DNA of 64,000 bases from Bradyrhizobium septentrionale. Lineage in GTDB: Bacteria > Pseudomonadota > Alphaproteobacteria > Rhizobiales > Xanthobacteraceae. A program made the position numbers and the translations under genes. Below the pieces are notes generated by a model. That model made no database searches, had not been told where the DNA came from, and worked only from the letters and a program-made list of their open reading frames with translations. How positions within the stretch are numbered: position 1 is the first letter of the stretch; every line of letters begins with the position of its first letter. Positions 36,001 through 45,541 of this stretch are shown here, piece after piece. The stretch is taken from assembly GCF_011516645.4 (NCBI RefSeq), contig NZ_CP088284.1, forward strand, positions 392,903-456,902, written 5' to 3'.

Positions 36001-39000
36001 GCGCTACCTGCCGGACGGCAATCTTGAGTTTTTGGGCCGCAACGACGACCAGGTGAAGATCCGCGGCTTCCGGATCGAGCCGGGGGAGATTGCGGCGCGG
36101 CTCATCGAGCATGCCTGGGTGCGCGATGCGGTGGTGGTGGCGCAGCAGGATGGCGCCGGCGAGAAGCGGCTGGTGGCCTATGTGGTGTGCGCGCCTGAAG
36201 CTCGATCGGATGAGCCGGATGGCGCTGGCGCTGAGCTGGCCGCGACGTTGCGGGCGCATGTGGGCGCGCACCTGCCGGACTACATGGTGCCGGCGGCGTT
36301 CGTGCGGCTGGCGGCGCTGCCGCTGACGGTGAACGGCAAGCTCGACCGCCAGGCGCTGCCGGCACCTGCGGATGAGGCGTATGCGCATCGCGCTTACGCG
36401 CCGCCGCAGGGCGAGATCGAGACGGCGCTGGCGCAGATCTGGGCCGAGCTTCTCGGTGTGGAGCGGGTCGGACGCCACGACCACTTCTTCGAACTGGGCG
36501 GCCACTCGCTCTTGGCGGTGCAGTTCTTGAGCCGGCTGTCGCAGGCGCTGGGTGTAGCGCTGCCGCTGGCGGCGCTGTTTGCCAAACCGGTGCTGGCCGA
36601 TCTGGCGACGAACATTGTCGAGATGTTGAGCCGCTGCGGTCCGCAAGACCTGCCGGCGATTGTCGGCGTGTCGCGTGATGAACCGCTTGTGCTGTCGTTT
36701 GCGCAGCAGCGGCTGTGGTTTTTGGCGCAGCTGGATCAGGATAGCACGAGCTATCACGTGCCGCTGGCCTTGCGGCTGCGCGGCGTGCTCGACCGCCGCG
36801 CCTGGCGGCGCAGCCTTGACCGTGTGTTGGCGCGTCATGAGGCGCTGCGTAGCGTCTTTGTCGCGCCGGAGGGCAAGCCCTGGGTTGAGGTGCTGCCGCC
36901 GGATGCGGGGCTGCCGGTGCTCGAGCACGATCTGCGGGACAGGCCGGATGCGGACGCGGCGCTTTTGGATCTGTGCCGGGAAGAGGCGCGCACGCCGTTT
37001 GATCTGGCGCGCGGGCCGCTGATCCGGGGCCGCCTGATCCGCACCTCGGATGGGGAGCACGTGTTCCTGCTGACCCAGCATCACATTGTCTCCGATGGCT
37101 GGTCGCTGGGCGTCTTGGTGCGCGAACTCAGTCAGCTGTACCGGGCGTTCGTAGCTGGGCAGGACGATCCGCTGCCGCCGCTTGCGATCCAGTATCCGGA
37201 CTATGCCGCCTGGCAGCGGCAGTGGCTGTCGGGGGAACGGCTGCAGCGCCAGGCGCAGTATTGGCGCAACAATCTATCTGGCGCGCCGGCCCGTCTGGCG
37301 CTGCCGACAGATCGGCCTCGGCCGGCAGAGCAGTCGTTTGCCGGGGCCAACCTGCCTGTCGTGATCGATGCGGATCTGACGCGGGATCTGAAGCGGCTGA
37401 GCCGGCAGCATGGCACGACCTTGTTCATGACGGTGTTGGCGGCGTGGGCGGCGGTGCTGTTGCGTCTGTCGGGGCAGGACGACATTGTGATCGGGGTGCC
37501 GAGCGCCAATCGAGGTCGGTGCGAGCTCGAAGGGTTGATCGGGTTCTTCGTCAACGCCCTGGCGCTTCGCCTCGACCTGTCGGGCGCGCCGAGCGTGGCG
37601 GAGCTGTTGGAGCGGACGCGGCGCACGGCCTTGGGAGCACAGGAGCATCAGGACCTGCCGTTTGAGCAGGTGGTGGAGATCGTGCAGCCGCCACGGCATC
37701 TTGATCACACCCCGCTGTTCCAGGTGATGCTGGCCTGGCAGAACAACGCCATCCCGTCCTTCGACCTTCCCGGGCTGCTGGTGGAGGCTGCGGGGCAGGG
37801 GTTCGATCAGGTCAAGTTCGATCTGGAGCTGAACCTTTGCGAACATGGCGAGGTGATCGCCGGGACGCTGGGTTATGCCACGGCGCTGTTTGATCAGGCG
37901 ACGATCGAGCGACAGCGGGGGTATCTGCTGGCGCTGCTGCGGGCGATGGTTGCCGATGCGCAGCAAGAGGTCGGGCGGATTGAGCTGCTGCCCCCTGACG
38001 AGCGGGCGTACCTGTTGGAGGCGCTGAACCGGACGGCGGTGACGTATCCTGAGCAGCAGTGCATCCATGAGCTGTTCGAGGCCCAGGTGCGCCGTGCGCC
38101 GGATGCGGTGGCGGTGGTGTGCGCGGAGGAGCGCGTCAGCTATGGCGAGCTCAATGCGCGGGCCAACCAGCTGGCGCATCATCTGATCGCAATTGGGGTG
38201 ACGCCGGACCAGCCGGTGGCGATCTGCCTACAGCGCAGTCCGATGATGGTGGTGGGGCTGTTGGCGATCCTGAAGGCGGGTGGGGCCTATCTGCCGCTGG
38301 ACCCGGCCTATCCGAGCGCGCGGCTGCGCCAGGTGCTTGCGGATGCGGCGCCGTCGCTGCTGCTGGCCGATGCGGCGGGACGATCGGCGCTGGGCGCCGA
38401 TGCGCTACGCGATCTGACGGTAGTGGATCTGGCGGCGGCGAGCCCGGCCTGGGCGGCGCTGCCGGCCACCGATCCCGACCCGTGCGCGCTCGGCCTGACC
38501 TCGCGCCATCTGGCCTATGTGATCTACACCTCGGGCTCGTCAGGCACCCCCAAGGGCGTCATGGTCGAGCATCGGAGCCTGGTCAATCTTGTCGCATGGC
38601 ATGTGCAAACGTTTTGTCCGCAACCAGAAGCCTGCTGCGCACTCGTGGCTGGAGTGGCATTCGATGCCAGCACCTGGGAGCTATGGTCTGCGTTATGCAA
38701 CCGCAGCACATTGCAGCTGCCGCCCAAAGCGACAGCTGCAGATTCCTTGCGTCTGCTGCAATGGTGGCGAGATCAATCGCTGGACGTTGCCTTTTTGATC
38801 ACGCCACTGGCTACACTCGCGCTGGAAGATAAGCTCATCAACTCCAGATTGGAGTACTTGCTTGTTGGCGGGGAACGTCTCCAGCGTGTGCCTGGGCCTC
38901 TGTCGCCTCTGAAGCTAATCAACAACTATGGGCCTACTGAAGCTACGGTCGTGGCGACCTCAGGACGGCTCTTCAGCGACAACGCTGTGCCGCATATCGG

Positions 39001-42000
39001 CCGTCCGATCGCGAACACGCGGGTGTACCTGCTGGACGGTCATGGTGCGCCGGTTCCGTTTGGCGCGGTCGGGGAGCTTTACATTGGCGGGGCGGGGGTG
39101 GCGCGCGGCTATCTGAACCGGCCGGAGCTGACGGCGGAGCGGTTCATCGCCAGCCCGTTTGTGGACGGCGACCGGCTGTACCGCACTGGCGATCTGGCGC
39201 GCTACCTGCCGGACGGCAATCTTGAGTTTTTGGGCCGCAACGACGACCAGGTGAAGATCCGCGGCTTCCGGATCGAGCCGGGGGAGATTGCGGCGCGGCT
39301 CATCGAGCATGCCTGGGTGCGCGATGCGGTGGTGGTGGCGCAGCAGGATGGCGCCGGCGAGAAGCGGCTGGTGGCCTATGTGGTGTGCGCGCCTGAAGCT
39401 CGATCGGATGAGCCGGATGGCGCTGGCGCTGAGCTGGCCGCGACGTTGCGGGCGCATGTGGGCGCGCACCTGCCGGACTACATGGTGCCGGCGGCGTTCG
39501 TGCGGCTGGCGGCGCTGCCGCTGACGGTGAACGGCAAGCTCGACCGCCAGGCGCTGCCGGCACCTGCGGATGAGGCGTATGCGCATCGCGCTTACGCGCC
39601 GCCGCAGGGCGAGATCGAGACGGCGCTGGCGCAGATCTGGGCCGAGCTTCTCGGTGTGGAGCGGGTCGGACGCCACGACCACTTCTTCGAACTGGGCGGC
39701 CACTCGCTCTTGGCGGTGCAGCTGATGGAGCGGCTGCGGCGGCGGTCGCTGGGGGTCGAGGTGCGGACCTTGTTTGCAAAGCCCGTGCTGGCGGATCTGG
39801 CCGCGAGCCTCGGCAGTCATCACGAGGTGGCGGTCCCGGCCAACCTGATCAGCGAACAGAGTGCGGCGATCAGGCCAGAGATGCTGCCGCTGATCGAGCT
39901 GACGCAGGACGAGATCGCGCGGATCGTCGTCACGGTGCCGGGCGGCGTCGGCAACATCCAGGACATTTATGGCTTGTCGCCGCTGCAGGACGGCATCCTG
40001 TTCCATCATCTGTTGGCGACAAAGGGCGATCCGTACCTGCTGGTCTCGCAGATGGCGTTTGCCGATCGTGACCTGCTCGAGCGCTATCTTGCCGCGGTTC
40101 AGCGGGTGGTGGGTCGGCACGATATCCTGAGGACGTCGTTTGTCTGGGAAGGGCTGTCGCGCCCGGCCCAGGTGGTGTGGCGGAACGCGCCGCTGGAGGT
40201 GAGCGAGGTCGAGCTGGACGGGTCTGGTGGTCCTGGCGCCGCGCAGCTTAAGGATCGGTTTGATCCGCGCCGGCAGCGCATCGAGCTTGGCCGGGCGCCC
40301 TTGTTGCGGTTTGTGATTGCGCGCGAGCCCGGCAGTGCGCGCTGGCTGCTGCTGGAGCTGCAGCATCATCTGATCGGGGATCACACCACGCTGGAGGTGA
40401 TGCATGCCGAGGTCCGGGCCGTGCTGGAGGGACGCGAGCATGAGCTGGCAGCCCCGCAGCCGTTCCGCAACCTGGTGGCGGCGGCACGGCTTGGCGTGGG
40501 TGCAGAGGCGCATGAAGAGTTCTTCCGGACGATGCTGGGGGACATCGCTGAGCCGACCACGCCGTTTGGGCTGAGCGAGGTCCACGGCGAGGGCCGCGGG
40601 GCTCATGAGGCGCGGCGCATGCTGCCGCAGGCGCTCAACGCGCGATTGCGCAGCCAGGCGCGGCGGCTGGGGGTGAGCCTGGCGAGCCTGTGCCATCTGG
40701 CCTGGGGGCAGGTGGTGGCGCGCAGCAGCGACCGCGAGCAGGTGGTGTTCGGCACGGTGCTGTTCGGCCGCATGCATGGCGGGGCGGGTGGCGACCGCGC
40801 GATGGGTCTGTTCATCAACACGCTGCCGCTGCGGCTTGACCTGGACGGGACCGGGGTCGAGGCGAGCGTGCGGACCACCCACGCGCGGCTGGCCGAGCTG
40901 CTCGCACATGAGCATGCCTCGCTGGCGCTGGCGCAACGCTGCAGCGGCGTTGCGGCGCCGGCGCCGCTGTTCAGCGCGCTGTTGAACTACCGCCACAACA
41001 CGCCGGCGGCGATCTCCGCCTCCGCAGCCGATGATGCGCTGTCCGGCGTGGAATGGCTGGGCGGGGAGGAGCGCACCAACTATCCGCTGATCTTGTCGGT
41101 GGAGGATTTTGGCGAGGCACTCGGGCTGACGGCGCAGGTGGCGGAGGGCGTCTCAGCGGATCGGGTCTGCGGCTACATGCAGCACACGCTCGCGCAACTG
41201 GCGGAGGCGCTGGAGCGGGCGCCGACCACGCCGGTGCGGGAGCTGGACATCCTGCCCCCTGACGAGCGGGCGTACCTGTTGGAGGCGCTGAACCGGACGG
41301 CGGTGACGTATCCTGAGCAGCAGTGCATCCATGAGCTGTTCGAGGCCCAGGTGCGCCGTGCGCCGGATGCGGTGGCGGTGGTGCGCGCGGAGGAGCGCGT
41401 CAGCTATGGCGAGCTCAATGCGCGGGCCAACCAGCTGGCGCATCATCTGATCGCAATTGGGGTGACGCCGGACCAGCCGGTGGCGATCTGCCTACAGCGC
41501 AGTCCGATGATGGTGGTGGGGCTGTTGGCGATCCTGAAGGCGGGTGGGGCCTATCTGCCGCTGGACCCGGCCTATCCGAGCGCGCGGCTGCGCCAGGTGC
41601 TTGCGGATGCGGCGCCGTCGCTGCTGCTGGCCGATGCGGCGGGACGATCGGCGCTGGGCGCCGATGCGCTACGCGATCTGACGGTAGTGGATCTGGCGGC
41701 GGCGAGCCCGGCCTGGGCGGCGCTGCCGGCCACCGATCCCGACCCGTGCGCGCTCGGCCTGACCTCGCGCCATCTGGCCTATGTGATCTACACCTCCGGA
41801 TCCACCGGAACGCCCAAGGGCGTCATGATTGAGCATGCGAGCACCGTGAACCTGCTGCATTGGAGCAGCGGCGTGTTTGCGGAGGAGACCAGCCGCATGC
41901 TGTTCTCCACCTCGATCAGTTTTGATCTGTCGATCTATGAGTGCTTCGTTCCGCTGTCACAAGGAAGCACGCTTTATCTTGTCGAAAGTGCGTTGACGCT

Positions 42001-45000
42001 GGGGCAGACGTCCTTGGATGTCTCCTTGATCAACACAGTCCCCTCGGCGATCGCCGCTCTGGTCGATAACAAAGCCGTGCCGCCCTCGACAAGGGTCATC
42101 AATTTGGCGGGCGAGCGGCTGCAGGCAGGCCTCATAGAGAAGGCTTTCGAGAGCAGTCGGGTCGAGAAGATCTGCAATCTGTACGCGCCTTCGGAAACCA
42201 CGACGTACTCGACCTGGATTTGCATGCGACGGGGAGAGACTGTCGTCGAGACGATTGGCCGTCCGATCGCGAACACGCGGGTGTACCTGCTGGACGGTCA
42301 TGGTGCGCCGGTTCCGTTTGGCGCGGTCGGGGAGCTTTACATTGGCGGGGCGGGGGTGGCGCGCGGCTATCTGAACCGGCCGGAGCTGACGGCGGAGCGG
42401 TTCATCGCCAGCCCGTTTGTGGACGGCGACCGGCTGTACCGCACTGGCGATCTGGCGCGCTACCTGCCGGACGGCAATCTTGAGTTTTTGGGCCGCAACG
42501 ACGACCAGGTGAAGATCCGCGGCTTCCGGATCGAGCCGGGGGAGATTGCGGCGCGGCTCATCGAGCATGCCTGGGTGCGCGATGCGGTGGTGGTGGCGCA
42601 GCAGGATGGCGCCGGCGAGAAGCGGCTGGTGGCCTATGTGGTGTGCGCGCCTGAAGCTCGATCGGATGAGCCGGATGGCGCTGGCGCTGAGCTGGCCGCG
42701 ACGTTGCGGGCGCATGTGGGCGCGCACCTGCCGGACTACATGGTGCCGGCGGCGTTCGTGCGGCTGGCGGCGCTGCCGCTGACGGTGAACGGCAAGCTCG
42801 ACCGCCAGGCGCTGCCGGCACCTGCGGATGAGGCGTATGCGCATCGCGCTTACGCGCCGCCGCAGGGCGAGATCGAGACGGCGCTGGCGCAGATCTGGGC
42901 CGAGCTTCTCGGTGTGGAGCGGGTCGGACGCCACGACCACTTCTTCGAACTGGGCGGCCACTCGCTCTTGGCGGTGCAGCTGATGGAGCGGCTGCGGCGG
43001 CGGTCGCTGGGGGTCGAGGTGCGGACCTTGTTTGCAAAGCCCGTGCTGGCGGATCTGGCCGCGAGCCTCGGCAGTCATCACGAGGTGGCGGTCCCGGCCA
43101 ACCTGATCAGCGAACAGAGTGCGGCGATCAGGCCAGAGATGCTGCCGCTGATCGAGCTGACGCAGGACGAGATCGCGCGGATCGTCGTCACGGTGCCGGG
43201 CGGCGTCGGCAACATCCAGGACATTTATGGCTTGTCGCCGCTGCAGGACGGCATCCTGTTCCATCATCTGTTGGCGACAAAGGGCGATCCGTACCTGCTG
43301 GTCTCGCAGATGGCGTTTGCCGATCGTGACCTGCTCGAGCGCTATCTTGCCGCGGTTCAGCGGGTGGTGGGTCGGCACGATATCCTGAGGACGTCGTTTG
43401 TCTGGGAAGGGCTGTCGCGCCCGGCCCAGGTGGTGTGGCGGAACGCGCCGCTGGAGGTGAGCGAGGTCGAGCTGGACGGGTCTGGTGGTCCTGGCGCCGC
43501 GCAGCTTAAGGATCGGTTTGATCCGCGCCGGCAGCGCATCGAGCTTGGCCGGGCGCCCTTGTTGCGGTTTGTGATTGCGCGCGAGCCCGGCAGTGCGCGC
43601 TGGCTGCTGCTGGAGCTGCAGCATCATCTGATCGGGGATCACACCACGCTGGAGGTGATGCATGCCGAGGTCCGGGCCGTGCTGGAGGGACGCGAGCATG
43701 AGCTGGCAGCCCCGCAGCCGTTCCGCAACCTGGTGGCGGCGGCACGGCTTGGCGTGGGTGCAGAGGCGCATGAAGAGTTCTTCCGGACGATGCTGGGGGA
43801 CATCGCTGAGCCGACCACGCCGTTTGGGCTGAGCGAGGTCCACGGCGAGGGCCGCGGGGCTCATGAGGCGCGGCGCATGCTGCCGCAGGCGCTCAACGCG
43901 CGATTGCGCAGCCAGGCGCGGCGGCTGGGGGTGAGCCTGGCGAGCCTGTGCCATCTGGCCTGGGGGCAGGTGGTGGCGCGCAGCAGCGACCGCGAGCAGG
44001 TGGTGTTCGGCACGGTGCTGTTCGGCCGCATGCATGGCGGGGCGGGTGGCGACCGCGCGATGGGTCTGTTCATCAACACGCTGCCGCTGCGGCTTGACCT
44101 GGACGGGACCGGGGTCGAGGCGAGCGTGCGGACCACCCACGCGCGGCTGGCCGAGCTGCTCGCACATGAGCATGCCTCGCTGGCGCTGGCGCAACGCTGC
44201 AGCGGCGTTGCGGCGCCGGCGCCGCTGTTCAGCGCGCTGTTGAACTACCGCCACAACACGCCGGCGGCGATCTCCGCCTCCGCAGCCGATGATGCGCTGT
44301 CCGGCGTGGAATGGCTGGGCGGGGAGGAGCGCACCAACTATCCGCTGATCTTGTCGGTGGAGGATTTTGGCGAGGCACTCGGGCTGACGGCGCAGGTGGC
44401 GGAGGGCGTCTCAGCGGATCGGGTCTGCGGCTACATGCAGCACACGCTCGCGCAACTGGCGGAGGCGCTGGAGCGGGCGCCGACCACGCCGGTGCGGGAG
44501 CTGGACATCCTGCCCCCTGACGAGCGGGCGTACCTGTTGGAGGCGCTGAACCGGACGGCGGTGACGTATCCTGAGCAGCAGTGCATCCATGAGCTGTTCG
44601 AGGCCCAGGTGCGCCGTGCGCCGGATGCGGTGGCGGTGGTGTGCGCGGAGGAGCGCGTCAGCTATGGCGAGCTCAATGCGCGGGCCAACCAGCTGGCGCA
44701 TCATCTGATCGCAATTGGGGTGACGCCGGACCAGCCGGTGGCGATCTGCCTACAGCGCAGTCCGATGATGGTGGTGGGGCTGTTGGCGATCCTGAAGGCG
44801 GGTGGGGCCTATCTGCCGCTGGACCCGGCCTATCCGAGCGCGCGGCTGCGCCAGGTGCTTGCGGATGCGGCGCCGTCGCTGCTGCTGGCCGATGCGGCGG
44901 GACGATCGGCGCTGGGCGCCGATGCGCTACGCGATCTGACGGTAGTGGATCTGGCGGCGGCGAGCCCGGCCTGGGCGGCGCTGCCGGCCACCGATCCCGA

Positions 45001-45112
45001 CCCGTGCGCGCTCGGCCTGACCTCGCGCCATCTGGCCTATGTGATCTACACCTCGGGCTCGTCAGGCACCCCCAAGGGCGTCATGGCCGAGCATCGGAGC
45101 CTGGTCGTCTAG
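33017..45112 (+). CDS. Nonribosomal peptide synthetase, formyltransferase-initiated; modules 1-3 and start of 4
   Basis: Frame of 4031 residues. Residues about 30-330 form a formyltransferase domain of the Fmt type with catalytic Asn119, His121 (FNYHDGPLPRYAG) and Asp157 (HGVDTG), like LgrA of linear gramicidin. Residues about 345-585 are only the C-terminal lobe of a condensation domain, without HHxxxDG. Then follow A1 (code DAFWLGATFK, Val-like), T, an LCL condensation domain (HHIVSDG), A2 (DAWFLGNVVK, the classical Leu code), T, a condensation domain of dual epimerase type (HHLLATKGD), A3 (DLYNNALTYK, Ala-type as I recall), T, a second dual domain and the first third of A4. Carrier domains have the 4'-phosphopantetheine Ser in GGHSLLAVQ. 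It ends at TAG 45110-45112 inside A4, in a region full of indels; the next fragment is in the same frame. Confidence 0.92.
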   Translation: MKIVHQSPPMRTDAYGPSDSSRQQAATPSIYSSVFVGSGTLAIRCLQLAKEMGHDIRAALCADATFADWAARANILCVVSVEELSMLLKAEPVEWIFSVANPFVLPPEVFGRARQGAFNYHDGPLPRYAGTHATSWALLAGETEHGITWHRIAHGVDTGELVVQRQVLIAPSDTALTLNLRCYEAAIEGFRELLTGLTNGELGARPQALADRSFFPKRRRPDAAGCLRWDRPAQGLAAMTRALDFGPYHANLLGLSKVFVGDDFVPVRRLEVTAGSSGFAAGSLVEIHPSHWRVATGTEDVDVWFGSSDGQALDARTVARRSGFDVGGRLPILSDDEARSITVAHELLAPRESFWRGRLEKFKTYQLAFLPSAKAAAGLRWQSSAWRIPEELLGLSPSDRAEFLLTAWLVYLARITGESELQLGWTPAPNGSRAGVKALEVLVASVVPMGITIDLDNDFVEARTAVAAEFAQLNEQDTFARDLIARCPTLRGVEALRLRRPWPVGVTVTVNGGSATGDLASSPISEAALAGEALTFEVCALDGSFRWHFDASRLEPNQIERMTQHLQNLLCAVKADAQQPVGRVELLSSSERAYVLEALNRTAVTYPEQQCIHELFEAQVRRAPDAVAVVCAEERVSYGELNARANQLAHHLIAIGVTPDQPVAICLQRSPMMVVGLLAILKAGGAYLPLDPAYPSARLRQVLADAAPSLLLADAAGRSALGADALRDLTVVDLAAASPAWAALPATDPDPCALGLTSRHLAYVIYTSGSSGTPKGVMAEHRSLVRLVAGNDFVEISPQDVFLNASSPTFDATTFELWGALANGASVVLYPERYLSTATLAQIIQDQGITIAWMTARLFDTYTAEGRGTDRLQQLLVGGEEVSVTSVRACQKRHPTLRISNAYGPTENTTFSLCYPVPAGFDGAIVPIGRPIANTRVYLLDGHGAPVPFGAAGELYIGGAGVARGYLNRPELTAERFIASPFVDGDRLYRTGDLARYLPDGNLEFLGRNDDQVKIRGFRIEPGEIAARLIEHAWVRDAVVVAQQDGAGEKRLVAYVVCAPEARSDEPDGAGAELAATLRAHVGAHLPDYMVPAAFVRLAALPLTVNGKLDRQALPAPADEAYAHRAYAPPQGEIETALAQIWAELLGVERVGRHDHFFELGGHSLLAVQFLSRLSQALGVALPLAALFAKPVLADLATNIVEMLSRCGPQDLPAIVGVSRDEPLVLSFAQQRLWFLAQLDQDSTSYHVPLALRLRGVLDRRAWRRSLDRVLARHEALRSVFVAPEGKPWVEVLPPDAGLPVLEHDLRDRPDADAALLDLCREEARTPFDLARGPLIRGRLIRTSDGEHVFLLTQHHIVSDGWSLGVLVRELSQLYRAFVAGQDDPLPPLAIQYPDYAAWQRQWLSGERLQRQAQYWRNNLSGAPARLALPTDRPRPAEQSFAGANLPVVIDADLTRDLKRLSRQHGTTLFMTVLAAWAAVLLRLSGQDDIVIGVPSANRGRCELEGLIGFFVNALALRLDLSGAPSVAELLERTRRTALGAQEHQDLPFEQVVEIVQPPRHLDHTPLFQVMLAWQNNAIPSFDLPGLLVEAAGQGFDQVKFDLELNLCEHGEVIAGTLGYATALFDQATIERQRGYLLALLRAMVADAQQEVGRIELLPPDERAYLLEALNRTAVTYPEQQCIHELFEAQVRRAPDAVAVVCAEERVSYGELNARANQLAHHLIAIGVTPDQPVAICLQRSPMMVVGLLAILKAGGAYLPLDPAYPSARLRQVLADAAPSLLLADAAGRSALGADALRDLTVVDLAAASPAWAALPATDPDPCALGLTSRHLAYVIYTSGSSGTPKGVMVEHRSLVNLVAWHVQTFCPQPEACCALVAGVAFDASTWELWSALCNRSTLQLPPKATAADSLRLLQWWRDQSLDVAFLITPLATLALEDKLINSRLEYLLVGGERLQRVPGPLSPLKLINNYGPTEATVVATSGRLFSDNAVPHIGRPIANTRVYLLDGHGAPVPFGAVGELYIGGAGVARGYLNRPELTAERFIASPFVDGDRLYRTGDLARYLPDGNLEFLGRNDDQVKIRGFRIEPGEIAARLIEHAWVRDAVVVAQQDGAGEKRLVAYVVCAPEARSDEPDGAGAELAATLRAHVGAHLPDYMVPAAFVRLAALPLTVNGKLDRQALPAPADEAYAHRAYAPPQGEIETALAQIWAELLGVERVGRHDHFFELGGHSLLAVQLMERLRRRSLGVEVRTLFAKPVLADLAASLGSHHEVAVPANLISEQSAAIRPEMLPLIELTQDEIARIVVTVPGGVGNIQDIYGLSPLQDGILFHHLLATKGDPYLLVSQMAFADRDLLERYLAAVQRVVGRHDILRTSFVWEGLSRPAQVVWRNAPLEVSEVELDGSGGPGAAQLKDRFDPRRQRIELGRAPLLRFVIAREPGSARWLLLELQHHLIGDHTTLEVMHAEVRAVLEGREHELAAPQPFRNLVAAARLGVGAEAHEEFFRTMLGDIAEPTTPFGLSEVHGEGRGAHEARRMLPQALNARLRSQARRLGVSLASLCHLAWGQVVARSSDREQVVFGTVLFGRMHGGAGGDRAMGLFINTLPLRLDLDGTGVEASVRTTHARLAELLAHEHASLALAQRCSGVAAPAPLFSALLNYRHNTPAAISASAADDALSGVEWLGGEERTNYPLILSVEDFGEALGLTAQVAEGVSADRVCGYMQHTLAQLAEALERAPTTPVRELDILPPDERAYLLEALNRTAVTYPEQQCIHELFEAQVRRAPDAVAVVRAEERVSYGELNARANQLAHHLIAIGVTPDQPVAICLQRSPMMVVGLLAILKAGGAYLPLDPAYPSARLRQVLADAAPSLLLADAAGRSALGADALRDLTVVDLAAASPAWAALPATDPDPCALGLTSRHLAYVIYTSGSTGTPKGVMIEHASTVNLLHWSSGVFAEETSRMLFSTSISFDLSIYECFVPLSQGSTLYLVESALTLGQTSLDVSLINTVPSAIAALVDNKAVPPSTRVINLAGERLQAGLIEKAFESSRVEKICNLYAPSETTTYSTWICMRRGETVVETIGRPIANTRVYLLDGHGAPVPFGAVGELYIGGAGVARGYLNRPELTAERFIASPFVDGDRLYRTGDLARYLPDGNLEFLGRNDDQVKIRGFRIEPGEIAARLIEHAWVRDAVVVAQQDGAGEKRLVAYVVCAPEARSDEPDGAGAELAATLRAHVGAHLPDYMVPAAFVRLAALPLTVNGKLDRQALPAPADEAYAHRAYAPPQGEIETALAQIWAELLGVERVGRHDHFFELGGHSLLAVQLMERLRRRSLGVEVRTLFAKPVLADLAASLGSHHEVAVPANLISEQSAAIRPEMLPLIELTQDEIARIVVTVPGGVGNIQDIYGLSPLQDGILFHHLLATKGDPYLLVSQMAFADRDLLERYLAAVQRVVGRHDILRTSFVWEGLSRPAQVVWRNAPLEVSEVELDGSGGPGAAQLKDRFDPRRQRIELGRAPLLRFVIAREPGSARWLLLELQHHLIGDHTTLEVMHAEVRAVLEGREHELAAPQPFRNLVAAARLGVGAEAHEEFFRTMLGDIAEPTTPFGLSEVHGEGRGAHEARRMLPQALNARLRSQARRLGVSLASLCHLAWGQVVARSSDREQVVFGTVLFGRMHGGAGGDRAMGLFINTLPLRLDLDGTGVEASVRTTHARLAELLAHEHASLALAQRCSGVAAPAPLFSALLNYRHNTPAAISASAADDALSGVEWLGGEERTNYPLILSVEDFGEALGLTAQVAEGVSADRVCGYMQHTLAQLAEALERAPTTPVRELDILPPDERAYLLEALNRTAVTYPEQQCIHELFEAQVRRAPDAVAVVCAEERVSYGELNARANQLAHHLIAIGVTPDQPVAICLQRSPMMVVGLLAILKAGGAYLPLDPAYPSARLRQVLADAAPSLLLADAAGRSALGADALRDLTVVDLAAASPAWAALPATDPDPCALGLTSRHLAYVIYTSGSSGTPKGVMAEHRSLVV
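35348..35800 (+). other. Val-like specificity cassette of A1 (representative of nine)
   Basis: First of nine variable cassettes bounded by identical flanks. Cassettes and sizes: A1 35348-35800 (453), A2 38561-38998 (438), A3 41825-42256 (432), A4 45083-45541 (459), A5 48302-48741 (440), A6 51568-52020 (453), A7 54847-55278 (432), A8 58105-58536 (432), A9 61363-61813 (451). A1, A6 and A9 are the same cassette; A3, A7 and A8 are another. They span the substrate pocket residues only. Confidence 0.82.
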
Positions 45113-45541
45113 TCGCTGGGTGCAAACGACTTGTCGAGACTCAGCGCAGGACGTCTGTCTGCAGCATCGTCGCCGATGGCATTCGACGCGACCACCTGGG
45201 AGCTCTGGGGAGCGCTTAGCAAACGGTGCAAGTGCTGTGCTGCCATCCGAACGCTACGCTCGACAGCACGATGCCTTGGTCGCTCCAAGATCAGAGCGCA
45301 TCACGATCGCCTGGACTGACTGCCCGTTGTTCGATCACCTATATGGCACGACGGGGCGCGGCACTGCATCGGCTGCAGCAGCTGCTTGTCGGCGGCGAGA
45401 GGTCTCCGTCGCTGCCGTGAGTGGCATGCTCAGAGCGCATCTGACGCTGCGGATCTCACAATCCTATGGCCCGACGGAAGCTCGACCGTCGTCTCTGCGA
45501 TCGGCTGCCTGCATGGCTTTGATGGAGCCATTGTCCCGATC
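45083..45541 (+). other. Garbled adenylation-domain cassette (A4)
   Basis: Between the conserved flanks (TSGSSGTPKGVM and IGRPIANTRV) the 459 bp can be read only by changing frame many times: AFDATTWELWGAL, ITIAW, PLFDHLYGTTGRG, REVSVAAVS, LRISQSYGPTE and FDGAIVP are recognisable pieces. The length is a multiple of three and the frame before equals the frame after, so the indels balance out. The residue specificity cannot be read safely. Confidence 0.75.
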
